Source: Diatrype stigma
Taxonomy: Eukaryota; Ascomycota; Sordariomycetes; Xylariales; Diatrypaceae
Assembly (NCBI GenBank): GCA_022225965.2
Contig: JAKJXP020000094.1
Location: 1-64,000 of the forward strand
Length of the DNA: 64,000 nucleotides
Direction of reading: 5' to 3'
Numbering within the stretch: the first letter of the stretch is position 1; each line of letters begins with the position of its first letter. Both the position numbers and the translations under genes were made by a program. Below are positions 10,172 through 22,207 of the stretch, piece after piece. A model generated the notes under the pieces. The model saw nothing but the letters and a program-made list of their open reading frames with translations. It searched no databases and was not told the DNA's origin.

Positions 10172-11049
10172 GGTACAAATCGGGTGTACTAAGTATCCGA
10201 ACAGGCTCTTATTTTCGCAAATTATTTAATAATATAACCACGCTTACATAATATGACCCAAAAATCTTACGGTATATACTTTTCGATATAAGGATTTATA
10301 TAAGCATAAAGTTTTTTCATTTCTTTAATGCTTTATATGATATATTTAACTTTAAAATTTAAGATTTTTATTAACGATTTTATATATATAAACCATATAG
10401 GTAAATAAATCTTTAAAACCAAGAAGTATCTTGCGTTATATTTTTTATATAAAGATTTATATAATATTAAAAGAACGAAGTTATTATTAGCTTATTTTAT
10501 TTTTAAATGATTTTTTAAAAAGTAAAGATTTATAATACTTTATATGAAAATTATTTATATAACTCTTTTAAAACTTATCCGATAAAGGTAAAACTTTATA
10601 TATATGCTTTTAGTAATAACATGTACTTATATATAAAGTATTCTTTAAAAAGGTATAAATTTCGCGAAGTTGCAAAATATTATACCTTAATTTTAAACGA
10701 ACTTTAAAAAGCGTAATAAAATTCGAATAAACTTGGATTTAATTTTATTATATAATTCATTAAGTACGGTTTTATTATATATAAGCATTAGCGTTTTAGC
10801 ATTTTTATATAAGAAATAATTTATATATATATTTATAATAAAAATTTATATATATTAAATTACTTAATATAAATATAAATATAACGAAATAAGTATTTTT
10901 AAAACCAGTATTATATTTCGTATATATAAATTTACCTTATATCTAATTTTTACATCTTAAGTAAATGTGGTTATTAAGTTATTTAAGTTATTAGTTGGTT
11001 GTATAGCTAAGATTTGCTGTTCGGATACTTAATACACCCGATTTGTACC
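10172..11049. mobile_element. AT-rich element with 34-base terminal inverted repeats
   Basis: The left end GGTACAAATCGGGTGTACTA and its continuation to CCGAACAG (10172-10205) is matched inverted at 11016-11049 with one mismatch. TA flanks both ends (10170-10171 and 11050-11051). The 878-base interior is almost only A and T, with TATATA runs and frequent stops in every frame, as expected for a Tc1/mariner-type copy or MITE mutated by RIP. No transposase frame remains. Confidence 0.87.
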
Positions 11050-11996
11050 TATAATTAGTTGGTGCAAGCATAGAGCCGCTATCACTGCTTGACTGTTACT
11101 GCAGGTGCCATTCGATGTCTGCATCTCGTCTGCATTTCGCCTGCAGCCTGTCTGCATTTGCTCTGTCTCTGCCCAATAATCCAGTCACCCCGTTAGACTA
11201 CATGATCCGGATAACTACGTGCAGGCGAATATGGACCGAGTTGGGTGCAAATGAACCGTAGGCATGAGTTCATTAGGTACATATCGGAGGGTGCAGGCTC
11301 TACCCAGTCAGCCAGTTCGGTAGGTCGTACTTGCCGCTTGCCTAGTCCCGTCAACCCGAAGCTGCATGTGGTGATGGCCCTGATGGGGCAGTCCCAGGCT
11401 GGGTGTCTGGGTATCTGGGTGTGCTGTATGTAGTTACCTACTACCCACTTCCAGTACATACTTCGTACTTAAGTGCCTAACTACGTGCTTATCAGTGGCT
11501 TACCTACACACCAATTCCCTTTGCAGCATCTGGAGTCTGGGCTACGATTCTGGGACTCGTTGTCTGTATCACCATCACCATATCACCATAAGTGTTGGAG
11601 TTTCAAGTTTTGCCTCTAGATAATCTTTTTATTTTGCTTTATTCCCGAGTAGCAATACACATAGTCTGCTCTCTTTGATTCTTTGGTGCTTTACTCCTAG
11701 CGAAGTGATTTATATTCTAGTCGTTCGAATTATCTTCGGCTTCATTCAACCCGACTTGGATCCGGTGTCTGGTTGTCTAGCCTTGATTTGCCTCACTCAG
11801 CCTTACCTCGACTAGTCTTGCCTCGCCTCTCCCGGCCCCGGTGTTGCCAGGACTTAAGCCTTACAACTATTTGGATTTGATAATTTTGAGACCCGTTCCG
11901 TTTGGCTGACCCTAGGTATCAGCCCTTTCTTCCTCGAGCCGAACGCTCTATAAACCCATTCCTGCATACGTCAGACACCTTCTCATCCCTCATGAT
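11050..11996. other. Intergenic: leader and promoter region of the HECT gene
   Basis: There are no credible coding frames. From about 11600 the plus strand becomes T- and CT-rich with TTGCCTCG-type repeats, as in leaders of filamentous-fungal genes. A two-codon upstream frame overlaps the HECT start. Confidence 0.45.
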
Positions 11997-12000
11997 ATGA
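11992..12000 (+). promoter_or_regulatory. Minimal upstream ORF overlapping the HECT start
   Basis: ATG-ATA-TGA lies at 11992-12000 and the main ATG is at 11997-11999, so the upstream stop overlaps the main start. Scanning ribosomes would meet the upstream ATG first. This could lower translation or be bypassed by leaky scanning. It only matters if the transcript starts upstream of it. Confidence 0.4.
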
Positions 12001-15000
12001 CGCGTAACGTCATCGCCGACCTGTCCGAGCATGGCGAACATGGCGAACATGGTTCCTCCCCTAGTGCCCTCGAGGCCGACGTCCTGGCCGCGCTTTGGGA
12101 GCAGGTCCCGTTTCCGCGACTCCCTTTCGATGCTCCTGCCGAGTTGAAGGAGCTTGTTATGGACATCGAAAACCCGAAACGAGTTTACAATATACACCGT
12201 GCAAGCCGTCGCCACTATCTTCAACTTCTGGTCGAGAGGTTCGTTGCTCAACTTCGGTATGGCTGTGGCTCCAGTGACTGCTCAACACCATCGTGTTTCA
12301 CTTGCCGGAGACGCTTGGCTGGCAAGGCACCAATCCGCCGATACAATCCGACCAGCGCCAGAACGTTGGCTGTCTATCTAGCTGGACAGGATAATCCTGA
12401 GAGTCGACTCTGTCCCAACCTCCAACCTCCGACCCAACCTAGCGACTCTATCAAGCCCCTCGCCTTTTCTACTAAGTGTAACTCTCACCCGAGCGAGACC
12501 AAGCCGCGGCGGTTGAAACCCACCGCCCCGGGACAATCGCAAACCGATGGTCCAAAGGAGCAGCCGAAACCCAAACATATTCGAGCCCCCGAACGCATCC
12601 TACCGATACATACGCCTGTCCCTATTGCGCGCAGAAACAGCTCGAATCATGACAGAATAGCCACAGATCCCGAGCAAACGGACGAATCCCCAGCCGAGTC
12701 TTCCGATCCCACCCAGGTTCATATTACTGAAAAGGCAGTAATCAAAGACTACCGATCTTTTGCGGCAAACGTCTTCGGAACGGTGGCCTTCAAGATGTTG
12801 GAGTGGTTAACACCTAATACGCTGGAAGCAATCGCAGAAAAAGCCGAAACAGCATTTCAAGATTCAACCAGGCCCCATGATGAAGTTATAGCAAACCCAT
12901 CGCCAACAGATGACCCTGAGGAGCGGTTGTCGGAACCTTCCACTGTGTTTTCATCCGATGTACAACCTCCATTGCGCAACAACGCACCTACCGAAGACGA
13001 TCTAGAGGATATTCCAGTGCCTGCACAACCTTCGAATAGAGAACCTACTTCAGAAACTGGCCGGGGCTGCAACTTTGAGAACCAGGCTTCCTTGGAATCC
13101 CCAGCTCCTCGTCGCCGGCTGTCGCATACGAGGAAACGCTCTCATGCCCGGATACGTACGTCGTCTCTCACTAAACCACCAAGCAAAGGGCAGATAGAGT
13201 CGATTCCTAGTGATCCCGGATCTTTATCGCCCACGACACGCCCAAGTCACGCTGAGATAGTCTCGAAGGGTCTAGTCCGACCGTCGTCCAATATAACTCG
13301 AACCTCATCACAACTATCGATAGATAAAAGCCTTGAAACGGAGTCAGATGAGCATAATGCAGTCCCAGAGACCCGGCACTCTCAAAATGAACGGCAGCTT
13401 CAAGCCGAAAGTACCGACAGAGATTGTGCTTTAGGTAGTACAGGGATACCTGCGAGTACGCCGGACGAAACCCTTCGACCCCAGGCGGTTGCTAATCGTC
13501 CAGACTCGACATCTGAGTTGGACAGTTTTCTGCCGCAGTCATTATCACACTTCAACATGAAGACGATAGACTTCATCTGCGACGTGATACAAGAAGATGC
13601 CACCGGCGAAAGTCATCTGCTGGAACCTCCAAGTCTCAGTCATCATGAATCCGCAAAGCATCGTTCTAATCAACCAAAGCCGTGGAGAAGGAAGCAGACT
13701 GGCTCGAAGCGATACCCTCGAAACCTAAGATTGGAGTGGAAGCTTTTCGTTGAACAAAGCATATTTAGCGTGCTCAGCGACCCTCGGGCTGTCCTGGAAT
13801 CTTTCACCAACCGTGATGGTTTGATCGATTCGCATAGTCTATGGTATTGCATGCTACGTTTGACAAGGGTGGCCCCGAGTATTGTTTTCCATAGCCTTTG
13901 GATAGCCCTTTCAGGCCTCTTTGCTCCGCCCAAGCCGTTGCAGTCATCTAGATCGCCTGCATCCAAACTGTTTCCCCCATCAGAAAACTCCTTTACAAAT
14001 ACTGAGGCTGGTTTCATCATGTCCATCTGTCTCCATGCTCTTGTTGCTGCCGCCCCGCTGGTAAAAGACCCGAGGCAGCTCATCGACATGTCTCGTATCC
14101 GAGCTCACGGGTTCACGCTCACAAACGGCGGTGCTGTGGCCGTCCAGCCGACTTCCCTCTGCCTGCAATACGAAGATGCGTTCACTGATGATTTGGCCCT
14201 AAGACTTGCGAAGAGATTACTGACAGTGATCCCTGCACGGCGTCGTTTTGATTTGCTCATGGAATATGACCAAGGGACCGACCGGGAGCAAGACAAAGAT
14301 ATTGTTGAAGTGTTCCTCGCGCATCTTGAATTTACCTCACAGTCTCCGTTGAATGTCCCTAAAGCGGAGGGGAGCATGCATGAGAAGAGAATGCCTATTG
14401 TCATTCTTGACTGGGCAAGGGCTGTGATGTTTAACGAATGGGAAGGCAAAGCTGATGTTCCCAAAGATGGCCCCTTCGGCGGCGCTCTTGCGCTGACCGC
14501 TGCTATGTGTTAGTGCTTCCCTTATGCCATCCAAGAATAATAGCTAACGATGAGGGGCAGACCAAAAACGACAGTCTCTTCTGCTAGGAGATATGTCTTT
14601 CTTCGCCGAGTATTTCGGCGAACGACTTGACTCGGTCCAGATGCCCGTTTCCTGGTTGTCCTTTGACTCAGCACAGAGAGTTCATCTTTTGAATCATCCT
14701 TACCTCTTCACGCCGGCATCTCGAGTGTCGTACTTTCGAGCCATTAACTTTTCGCGGATGAGCCGCGCTCACGAAGAGGCAAGCTCATTACAGGGTCGCA
14801 TAGAATCGATAATCAAGCACGGTAGTCTTATCACAGAGCTACATCACAAAATGGTGCTACAAGATCTACTCAAAGTCCCATCCTCCAGGTACCTCATCTT
14901 GAGCATCGGCCGAGAAACCGTCCTCGAAGATGCATTCGACCAGCTCTGGAGGCGAGAAGAGCGGGAGCTCATGCGACCCCTCAAAGTCCACCTTGGGGAA

Positions 15001-16170
15001 GACGGCGGCGAGGAGGGGTTTGATTCAGGCGGTGTGCAACAGGAATTCTTCCGGCTCGCCATCGCCGAAGCGCTGAACCCAGACTACGGCGCGTTCACAG
15101 TTGACGAACGCACGCACATGACGTGGTTCCAGCCCGGATCCCTCCAGCCGGAGTGGAAGTTCGAGCTCGTCGGCCTGCTGCTCTCGCTGGCCGTCTACAA
15201 CGGCCTCACCCTCCCCATCACCTTCCCTAAGGCATTCTACCAGAAGCTCCTGGGCGAGCCCGTCACGGAACTCCACCACATCGCCGATGGGTGGCCCGAG
15301 CTCGCCAATGGCCTCACGACGCTCCTCGAGTGGAATGAGCGGGATGGCAGCGTCGAGGACGTCTTCTCCCTCACCTATGAGTTCAGCGCCTCCATGTTCG
15401 GCCAGCCCGTCTCCCGGAAGATGCAGCCCGCTGCTGCCAAACCCGGATGGGACAATGGCGGCGAAGTGGTGGAAGGGGAAGACGACGGTGATGAAGACTA
15501 CGTCGAGGATGGCAGCGAATGGCCGCAACTCGCCGGGTGTCCTCCCGACGCCGAGCCACCCGCGGCATCGAACCCGACCGACGCGCCCTCGGTCACGGGC
15601 GACAACCGCAACGCCTACGTCAGCGACTACATCCGGTACCTGACCACGGTTTCCGTGGCGCCGCAGTTTGAGGCGCTGGCGCGCGGATTCCGGCGGTGCC
15701 TGCAGGGGCCTGAAAGATCCGAGTCCGGGACATCGGCATCGTCATCGCCACAGCCACAGCCGAAGTCGCTATCGCTGCTCACACCCGCACTCCTGCAGTC
15801 GCTCGTCGAGGGCGAGGCGGCGCAGGAAATCGACATCGCGGAGCTGCGGCGCGCGGCACGCTACGTCGGCTGGGACGCGACGCACCGGTCGGTGCGGGAC
15901 TTCTGGGCCGTGGTGCGGCGCTACGACGCTCGCATGCGCCGTCGCCTGCTCGAGTTCGTCACCGCCAGCGACCGCGTCCCCGTCGGCGGCGTCGCCAACG
16001 TCCAGTTCGTCATCCAGCGCAACGGTGAGGAGCAGGGGGACCAGGGCCACCTGCCCACCGCCTACACCTGCTACGGCACCCTGCTTCTGCCCGAGTACCG
16101 CGACCGCGAGGTCCTGCGGGAGAGGCTGGGCATGGCGCTGGAGAATGCGCAGGGGTTCGGGTTTGCGTGA
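11997..16170 (+). CDS. HECT-type E3 ubiquitin ligase with N-terminal AZUL finger (UBE3A-like)
   Basis: It transfers ubiquitin from an E2 to substrates through a catalytic cysteine. Exons are 11997-14508 and 14561-16170 (GTTAGT donor, GGGGCAG acceptor, GCTAAC branch, 52-base intron), total 1373 residues; the junction reads AAMYQKRQSLLLGDMSFF. An AZUL zinc-binding domain occupies about residues 60-145 (CGSSDCSTPSCFTCRRRLAG and RLCPNL). A long Ser/Pro-rich, probably disordered region runs to about residue 600. The HECT domain fills roughly the last 370 residues, with GFDSGGVQQEFF, the thioester motif LPTAYTCYGTLLLPEY (Cys about 1341) and a 32-residue tail. An acidic insert of about 60 residues sits inside the HECT domain. 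AZUL plus HECT is the UBE3A architecture. The link to yeast Hul4 is possible but not shown. Confidence 0.92.
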
Positions 16171-17535
16171 TCGGATGGGGGGTGGGCGTGGGGTATCAGT
16201 CGGAATGGAATGGAATTGACGTGGTGTGGTGTGGTTATTCTTATACAAGCCGAGTTTGATTTCGATCGGGATCGGTTCGGTTCAACTCGGCTCGGCTCTC
16301 CAGGCTACGATACGACGCTACGTTACACGCTTCGCGGTTTCTCTCTCTTTCCTTGTTTCTTTCTCTCTCTATATATATACAGCTTTAGGCTAAGCGCAGG
16401 CAAGGAAAAAAAGGGAACCGATGGAAAGGGGGTGGTGGAAAGAAAGGCGGAGAGGGGAGGATAGAGTTCAAAAGGGAGAGCAGGGGGTGCGTTGAGAAAG
16501 TTGGGGGTTAGTCTGTATCTATCGTACATAAGAATCCATACAAAACAAACACGAGGCTATTCAATATTGTTGTGGAAAGGAAAAGGAGGGTAGGAGGGAG
16601 GTGGACCGGTGGAGAGAAGAGGAGAAAGGAAATGGAAAGGGGGCTGTCGAATCCCAACAGCATGAATATTCAAGTGTCCGTACATACATGAAATAAATGG
16701 CATGCGATAGGCAGGCAGACAGACCGACGAATGGATTGATAGAATGAGTGAAAATAAGGGGCAATACTTTGTTACGTATGGGCATGAGGGTTTCATCTCC
16801 TGCCTTCCATCCTTGCTTTCTTCTTCTTCGTCCTCTTTCGTTCCCCTACATCTGGGATGTACTTTTGCCAAGCCATATTTCTCTACTACTTGCTTGATGT
16901 ATATATGGCAGGATAAATGTATACGGATCCCGTGGATGCATTACGTGCCGGATCAGGGGGTCTCTAGTATATATCCTTTTCTCTTTACCGTCTTATATGT
17001 ATGTCGTTGTCTCCAGGCCAGGCTGGACTGAAAGTATCATATCGTGTCAGGGGATGGAAGGGCAAAGTGCCGCTCCCACCCCCTCAGCAGCGTGAAGATG
17101 CAAGCAGCTTAGGTAGCTTGAAGAGGTTGCCTGCTCTTTTCTACATCTCATATGCCATGGTTGGGGGCGTGATTTTCTTTTGTCAAGTTTCCACAGTGAT
17201 AGTTTTCAAATTTGCCAATTCGTTTCCTAACCCCCTTTTTGATTAGGTATCTAGTTAGGTATATGTCCTGCTTTGACGGCAACGTCAATCATCTATCCAT
17301 CCATTTACCCATACACCCCTCTTCCTTTATCTGATCTAAATCTCGCAATAGGGTGGATGTGATGTGATATAATGCGACGAAAGGGCGGTAGCATAGTTCA
17401 AGGCAAACACTTGATGTATTCGGGTACACATGGTGATGTCCTCCATTATCTACATGCCTCCTCAGGATCCTGTTCTGATACCCAGTACGTCTAACTGCTA
17501 CTGAACTGAGACATCCAGGATTTCCCTAGGTAGGT
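16171..17535. other. Intergenic between convergent HECT and CCT5 genes
   Basis: This is the 3' side of both neighbours. It contains purine- and pyrimidine-rich tracts (for example GGAAAGGGGG runs near 16420-16640) and many short frames without domain character. No gene is supported. Confidence 0.45.
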
Positions 17536-19483
17536 TTAGAAGTCCTGGTCCCCAGAACCGCTTATGATGACGTTGTTGATCTTGAGCACCATGCGGCAGA
17601 GCTGCGTGGCGAGCATGAGCTGCTGGCGCTTGCCGATGAGAGGATCGATGACAAAGGCATCGCGCATGTCGTTGCTGCCCCGGCTCATGCAATCGACGCC
17701 GAGGCGGCCGCGCTTCTCGCCGCTCTTGACCTGCTGCGACTTGACCTCGGCGAGCGTCGCGATCGGGTTCAGACCGCTGTTCTCAGCCAGCGCCATGGGC
17801 ACGGCGTCGAGCGCCTCGGCGAACGCCCGCATCGCGTACTGCTCGAGCCCGGGCGTCTTCACGGCCGCGTCCTCGACCGCGAGCGAGCAGGCGATCTCCG
17901 CCGCGCCGCCACCGTATACCACCCGGTTGTCGCGCACCAGGTTCCGCACCACGCACAGGGCGTCGTGCAGGGAACGGCGGGCCTCGTCGATGATCTATTT
18001 GCATGACACATGGTACGTTAGTTAATATGATCGTCTGCACGCCCGCGAGGAACTGACAAATCAGTATCACTAATGAATTGGCTCAAAATCTTACCATCTT
18101 GTTGCTGCCTCGTACGAACACCGTCACAGCCCTCGTATTGGCGCACTCCTCGATCACGAGCATCTTCTCTCGCGTGGTGCCGAAGGTCATCTCGCGAACG
18201 ATGCCAGCGGTACCCAGCTTCTCGGGCTTGAGGTCCTCGAAGCGGGGCACGATGCGGCCGTTGGTGGCGATGGCGATCAGCTCGATCTCCGGGCCGCCGA
18301 CCCAACGGACGGCGGGGAGGCCGTTCTGCAGCAGCAGGTGGTTGGCCTCGTCGTCGAAGCCCCACTGGCAGATGGCCAGGTTGGCACCGGCGTCCTTGAT
18401 CTGCTGGATCATCTCGATAAACTTCTCCTTCTCGTAGCTCTGCAGCTTCTTGAACTCGTCCACGGAGGCGATCTCCAGCTTGTGCTTCGTCTTGGGCTTC
18501 GGCGGCTCGAACGCGCACGTCAGGATGGCGATCTTGGCGTCTCGCACCTCGGAGGGCATCTGCGGGTGGGAGAAGTCCTTGTCGACGATGACGCCCTTCA
18601 CCAGAATGGTGTCTTCCAACGCACCACCGACCTTGCCATCTACCTTGATCAACTCGAAATCAACATCTTTCCGCTCAAAGTCGGCAACGGAGAGGACGGC
18701 GTCGACGGCGATGTTGGCAAATTGATCATGGGCCTTGGAGACGATCTTGCTGCCCAAGCTCGTCCGTGCTACCTTGACAAGATTCTCGGTGTTTTCCCGG
18801 TCGAACTCAATCTTATCTGATATCCGGTCCAGTTCGGCAACTGCAATATCACAGGCCTGGTCGTAGCCATCCGCAATGCGGATGGGGTGGATTCCCTTGT
18901 CTACCAGCTCAGCAGCCTGCTCTAGAAGCGCACCTGCTAACACGACCACACCGGTTGTGCCATCGCCGATCTCGTCATCCTGTGATTTGGACAGTTCCAC
19001 CAGCAGCTTCGCTACGTGGTTGGAGATCTCCATCTGCTGCAAGATGGTGGCCCCATCGTTTGTTACTGTGATGTCACCGTCGGGGGAGATGAGGATCTTG
19101 TCGAGACCACGAGGGCCCAGGGAAGTCTTGACGATGTTTGCGACGGTTCGCGCGGCGAGGATGTGGTTCTTGACAGCTTCGTTGCCGTACTGGCGCTTCT
19201 TCTTGCCTTGACTAGAGTAGGATAGAAGGTTAGATTTGGCAAATTGCTAGTTACTTCCAGTGATGCCACTTACTCTCTGACGACGATGAAGGGCCGACCT
19301 TGCTCGTCCTTCATGACAGCCGCTACATAGTCACCAGGTCAGCTTTCAGTTTCGGAATGCCTCGTGGGAAGCAAGCCTTGTTTGCGTACCATTGCTAAGA
19401 TCAAGATCTGGAGGTGTCACGTTAGCCGTGAATATTCATCTTTAGGTACAAGGTGGGGCAGCATGGCACGTACTCATCGCCAT
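17536..19483 (-). CDS. cct5: T-complex protein 1 subunit epsilon (CCT5)
   Basis: This is one of eight subunits of the cytosolic TRiC/CCT chaperonin that folds actin, tubulin and WD-repeat proteins. Five exons, in transcript order: 19474-19483 (10 bases), 19390-19407 (18 bases), 19274-19322, 18095-19211 and 17536-17994. All junctions are GT-AG and in phase, giving 550 residues, the usual CCT5 length. The start reads MAMNLDLSN, then [15 protein letters not shown]. Chaperonin signatures are present: the [10 protein letters not shown] stretch near the N-terminus, GDGTTG at about residues 108-113, and the C-terminal VVYGGGAAE and LIGKRQQ blocks. The sequence around [11 protein letters not shown] is characteristic of the epsilon subunit. 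The two tiny first exons are inferred from splice sites and phase. Confidence 0.95.
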
Positions 19484-19832
19484 GATGACGACTGGAAAGG
19501 CTCTCGAGAGCTCAGCTGGGGGAAGTTGGTAATGAAAAGCCTGTCAGATATACACGGGAATGTATTCGGGGCTGTGGTGTGTCTGACGCCGAGCTGTTCA
19601 ACTACCTCGTCGGTTGTGTCGTGCTTGTCGTGCTGTGGTTGTGCTGTGTTGGTTTCTACTGCTACGGGAGGCTGCAACGGGGCTTCCTTCAGGTCAGGTC
19701 CAGCTCCCGAAATTTTGTCGGTGGGCATGGGTTAGTTGGGGTGAGGTGGGGCAGAAATGGATGCTCTTGGCTGCCGGCTGCTTGGGGCCTTCTGGCCTTG
19801 GGCTGCTGGTCTCGGTGCCGTGGGTGCTCTGT

Positions 19833-19869
19833 CACCGCCTGGGCCGCCTGGACCGCCTGGACCGCCTAG
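19833..19869. repeat. Short 9-base repeat (CCGCCTGGA)n
   Basis: Four imperfect head-to-tail copies of a 9-base unit ending in CCGCCTAGC. Confidence 0.75.
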
Positions 19870-20650
19870 CTAACGACCCCACGCAGAATTGCCTCTGTTG
19901 GAACAGCCTTGCCTCTGATTGGCTAGATCTCAACAAGCCTTCGTGGACTCCACCAGATATCCAACTGCAGCCCCTAAACCTTCGAGTACTCCATATATAC
20001 TTAACTCCTCCATACAAATATACACCAGGAAGTACACAACTCCAAGTGCCCACAGGTATGTCTTTTTCAAGCTGGGCTGCCAATACACATATGTAGACTC
20101 GTAATATGACTTTTTCTTTCTGTATCAGGTGGGTGGTGGATGCCAGCTGCCTCTGGCTTGGAATTCTGTGTTCCGTAACCGTTCGGGGACATGGCGACGA
20201 AGTGGCGCTGGAAACTCGTTGTGGTAATCATGTGACTCATGCTCCTTGTATAAATAGATATACTGAATTCTACACATGCTCTGGCATCAAAGCAGATTCA
20301 TCATCCCTCGTCTGGAATGTAGAGAGGCCCGGGAGAGTGGCGATTTGGAGATGGCGGCTAAGTCACTCAAGTCATCATCTGGGAGACTGCATCAAGGGCC
20401 CCTAGACCAGATATTCCATCAGTCTACTACCACGGCTCAAATAGGATGAAGTACTTCACATGGGAACGCAATTTTGCAGTGCATTTCGTTATATGTGGAC
20501 GAACCTTAAGGCCCAAACTGATACAACCGGTCAATAACTACCTGTCCCTCAGCGAATCTTGGATATGTCACTCCCCGAGTGATGCCATGCACTCTGCCTA
20601 CTAACACCGATGGGATATACCGGTGTGCTATAACAAACACCCGTCACAAG

Positions 20651-20661
20651 ATGTATATATA
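20651..20661 (+). promoter_or_regulatory. TATA-like element of the 20810 gene
   Basis: GTATATATACT is followed by a pyrimidine-rich stretch (CTCTCTCCCCCC), about 150 bases before the ATG at 20810. This is a common arrangement in fungal promoters. It was assigned by position and composition only. Confidence 0.35.
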
Positions 20662-20809
20662 CTATCCGCTCTCTCCCCCCGTCCGCAGCATGAAGAGTCC
20701 GTCTCGTTCCGCAGTTATTTCAAGTCATACCCCCCTCGTCATATAATCCCAACTCGTTTAACTAGAGGAAACCAACAGCCTGACGAACTGAACTTTACAC
20801 TGGACTGAG

Positions 20810-21499
20810 ATGAACGCCATGAGTGTCGTACACTACTCTAGCCTCGAGCTCACTGCCGCCATCGTCTGGCTCTTCGCCTTGTGGCCGCTACAAGGGCACG
20901 CTTCCCGTCCACAGTCGCAGCAGGGCAGGGCCATCACGCACGAGAAGCAGCCCAACACTACCCGACCGCTCAAGCCGCTCTGGATCATCCTGGGCGCCCT
21001 CTCCCTCGTGATCGGCCTAGCGCTCGCGGGGCTCGGCGCCTACCTCTACCTGCGGCAGCAGAGGCGGGACGCGAAGAACCTGGAGATCAACCAGGAGCGG
21101 CTCGACGTCAAGGAGGGGGAGCTCGCGAGCCTCCGGAACATCGAGTCCAACAGAGACCCCCGCGCTTCGAGCAGCGTGTTCGCCATCGCCAACGTCAACA
21201 ACAGCAGAGGCCGACGAGGCAGCAACGACTTGGCGCCCCCCTTCGCCAGCGGCGGGAGAGGAGGAGAAGGGCACCACAACGGCAGCAGGGCCGGCGAGCA
21301 TCAGCACCAGCACCAGCACCAGCATCAGCACCAGCGCCACCCGTCCTTGACTGTGCCGCCGCAAAGCCCCAGCTCGCCTCCTCAGGGTGCAGAGCTGACC
21401 ACGACGACTAGCAATGGCTCGCATGTTGGGCGCACTGCTGCTGCAAGTCGCCCTTCCCCAGAGCGCTTTCCGGAAATCCATATACAGGGGACCACTTAG
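20810..21499 (+). CDS. Unknown single-pass membrane protein with Gln-His repeat tail
   Basis: A single exon of 229 residues. A hydrophobic N-terminus (residues about 10-30, LTAAIVWLFALWPL followed by GHASRPQ) looks like a signal peptide. A strong membrane segment lies at about residues 56-81 (WIILGALSLVIGLALAGLGAYLYL), followed at once by basic residues (RQQRRDAK), so the long C-terminal part should face the cytosol. That tail holds a short charged helix, a Gly/Arg-rich part, about six QH dipeptides and a Ser/Pro/Thr-rich end. No enzyme domain is seen. Layout recalls fungal signal-peptide/TM/low-complexity surface proteins. Function unknown. Confidence 0.68.
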   Translation: MNAMSVVHYSSLELTAAIVWLFALWPLQGHASRPQSQQGRAITHEKQPNTTRPLKPLWIILGALSLVIGLALAGLGAYLYLRQQRRDAKNLEINQERLDVKEGELASLRNIESNRDPRASSSVFAIANVNNSRGRRGSNDLAPPFASGGRGGEGHHNGSRAGEHQHQHQHQHQHQRHPSLTVPPQSPSSPPQGAELTTTTSNGSHVGRTAAASRPSPERFPEIHIQGTT

Positions 21500-22207
21500 C
21501 TAGACTGTTGGCAATAGATCGAGTTGGGAGGGGCTTCGACAGGTTGGCAAGATGTCTCAGTTGCCTAATTCATCATCTCCTTGTTGAAGCAAGCTGTTTC
21601 TAGCATGTGTTTGCTACTCACCTTCACTATAATCCAAGGTATAAATAAAAAACATATAAGGGTCACCTAGGTACACGAGCATTGATCAGGGAAGCACAGT
21701 AGAAAACAATGAGTGTATATAGTTAAATATCATCTACGGTAATGAGGGTTATGCATATCAATCCGATGCAACCAACGCCATATGCTGAATGAATGGGTAT
21801 CACCAATGCCGATGCCATCACCCTGGTATGCCATCTCTCCTTCACACCCCCCTTCGAAAGCAAACAAAGGAAAAAAACAAAGAGAATGAACGTCACCGAC
21901 TGATCCGCCATGCAAATCTCAACTTAAAACCACCCCGCCTACCAGCCAACCAGCCAGCCAGCCTATCCACCAGCCACTCCTGGATGCTGCCAAGCCAAAG
22001 GTGACGATGAGGAAGTATGTATCAGTCGATATCCAGCAAAAAGTCAAAAACCACCCAGACAACACAGCACGACAAACGAAAACATCAGGACCTCTCTCCC
22101 CATCATCCGCCTCTTCCTTCTTTCCTTCCTTCCTTCACACCCGTGTCCCAATTCAACTTCAAATCTCGATCCAAAAAGAAACTTTGAACTGGGTTTCCCC
22201 CCCCTCC
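21500..22207. other. Intergenic between convergent genes
   Basis: This is the 3' side of the membrane protein and of the next minus-strand gene. It has AT-rich parts and an ACCAGCC repeat-like patch near 21940-21980. No gene is supported. Confidence 0.4.

Larger units (their letters stand above)
19484..20809. other. Divergent intergenic region between cct5 and a membrane protein gene
   Basis: This should contain the cct5 promoter on the minus side and the promoter of the next gene on the plus side. A GC-rich 9-base repeat lies at 19833-19869. A TATA-like stretch at 20651-20661 is followed by a pyrimidine-rich run. The frames at 19614-20096 have no domain and overlap the cct5 promoter, so I do not call them genes. 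Confidence 0.45.

Noticed and set aside
19614..20096. 160-codon frame upstream of cct5
   Set aside because: Overlaps the cct5 promoter, contains the 9-base repeat, and has no plausible start context or domain.
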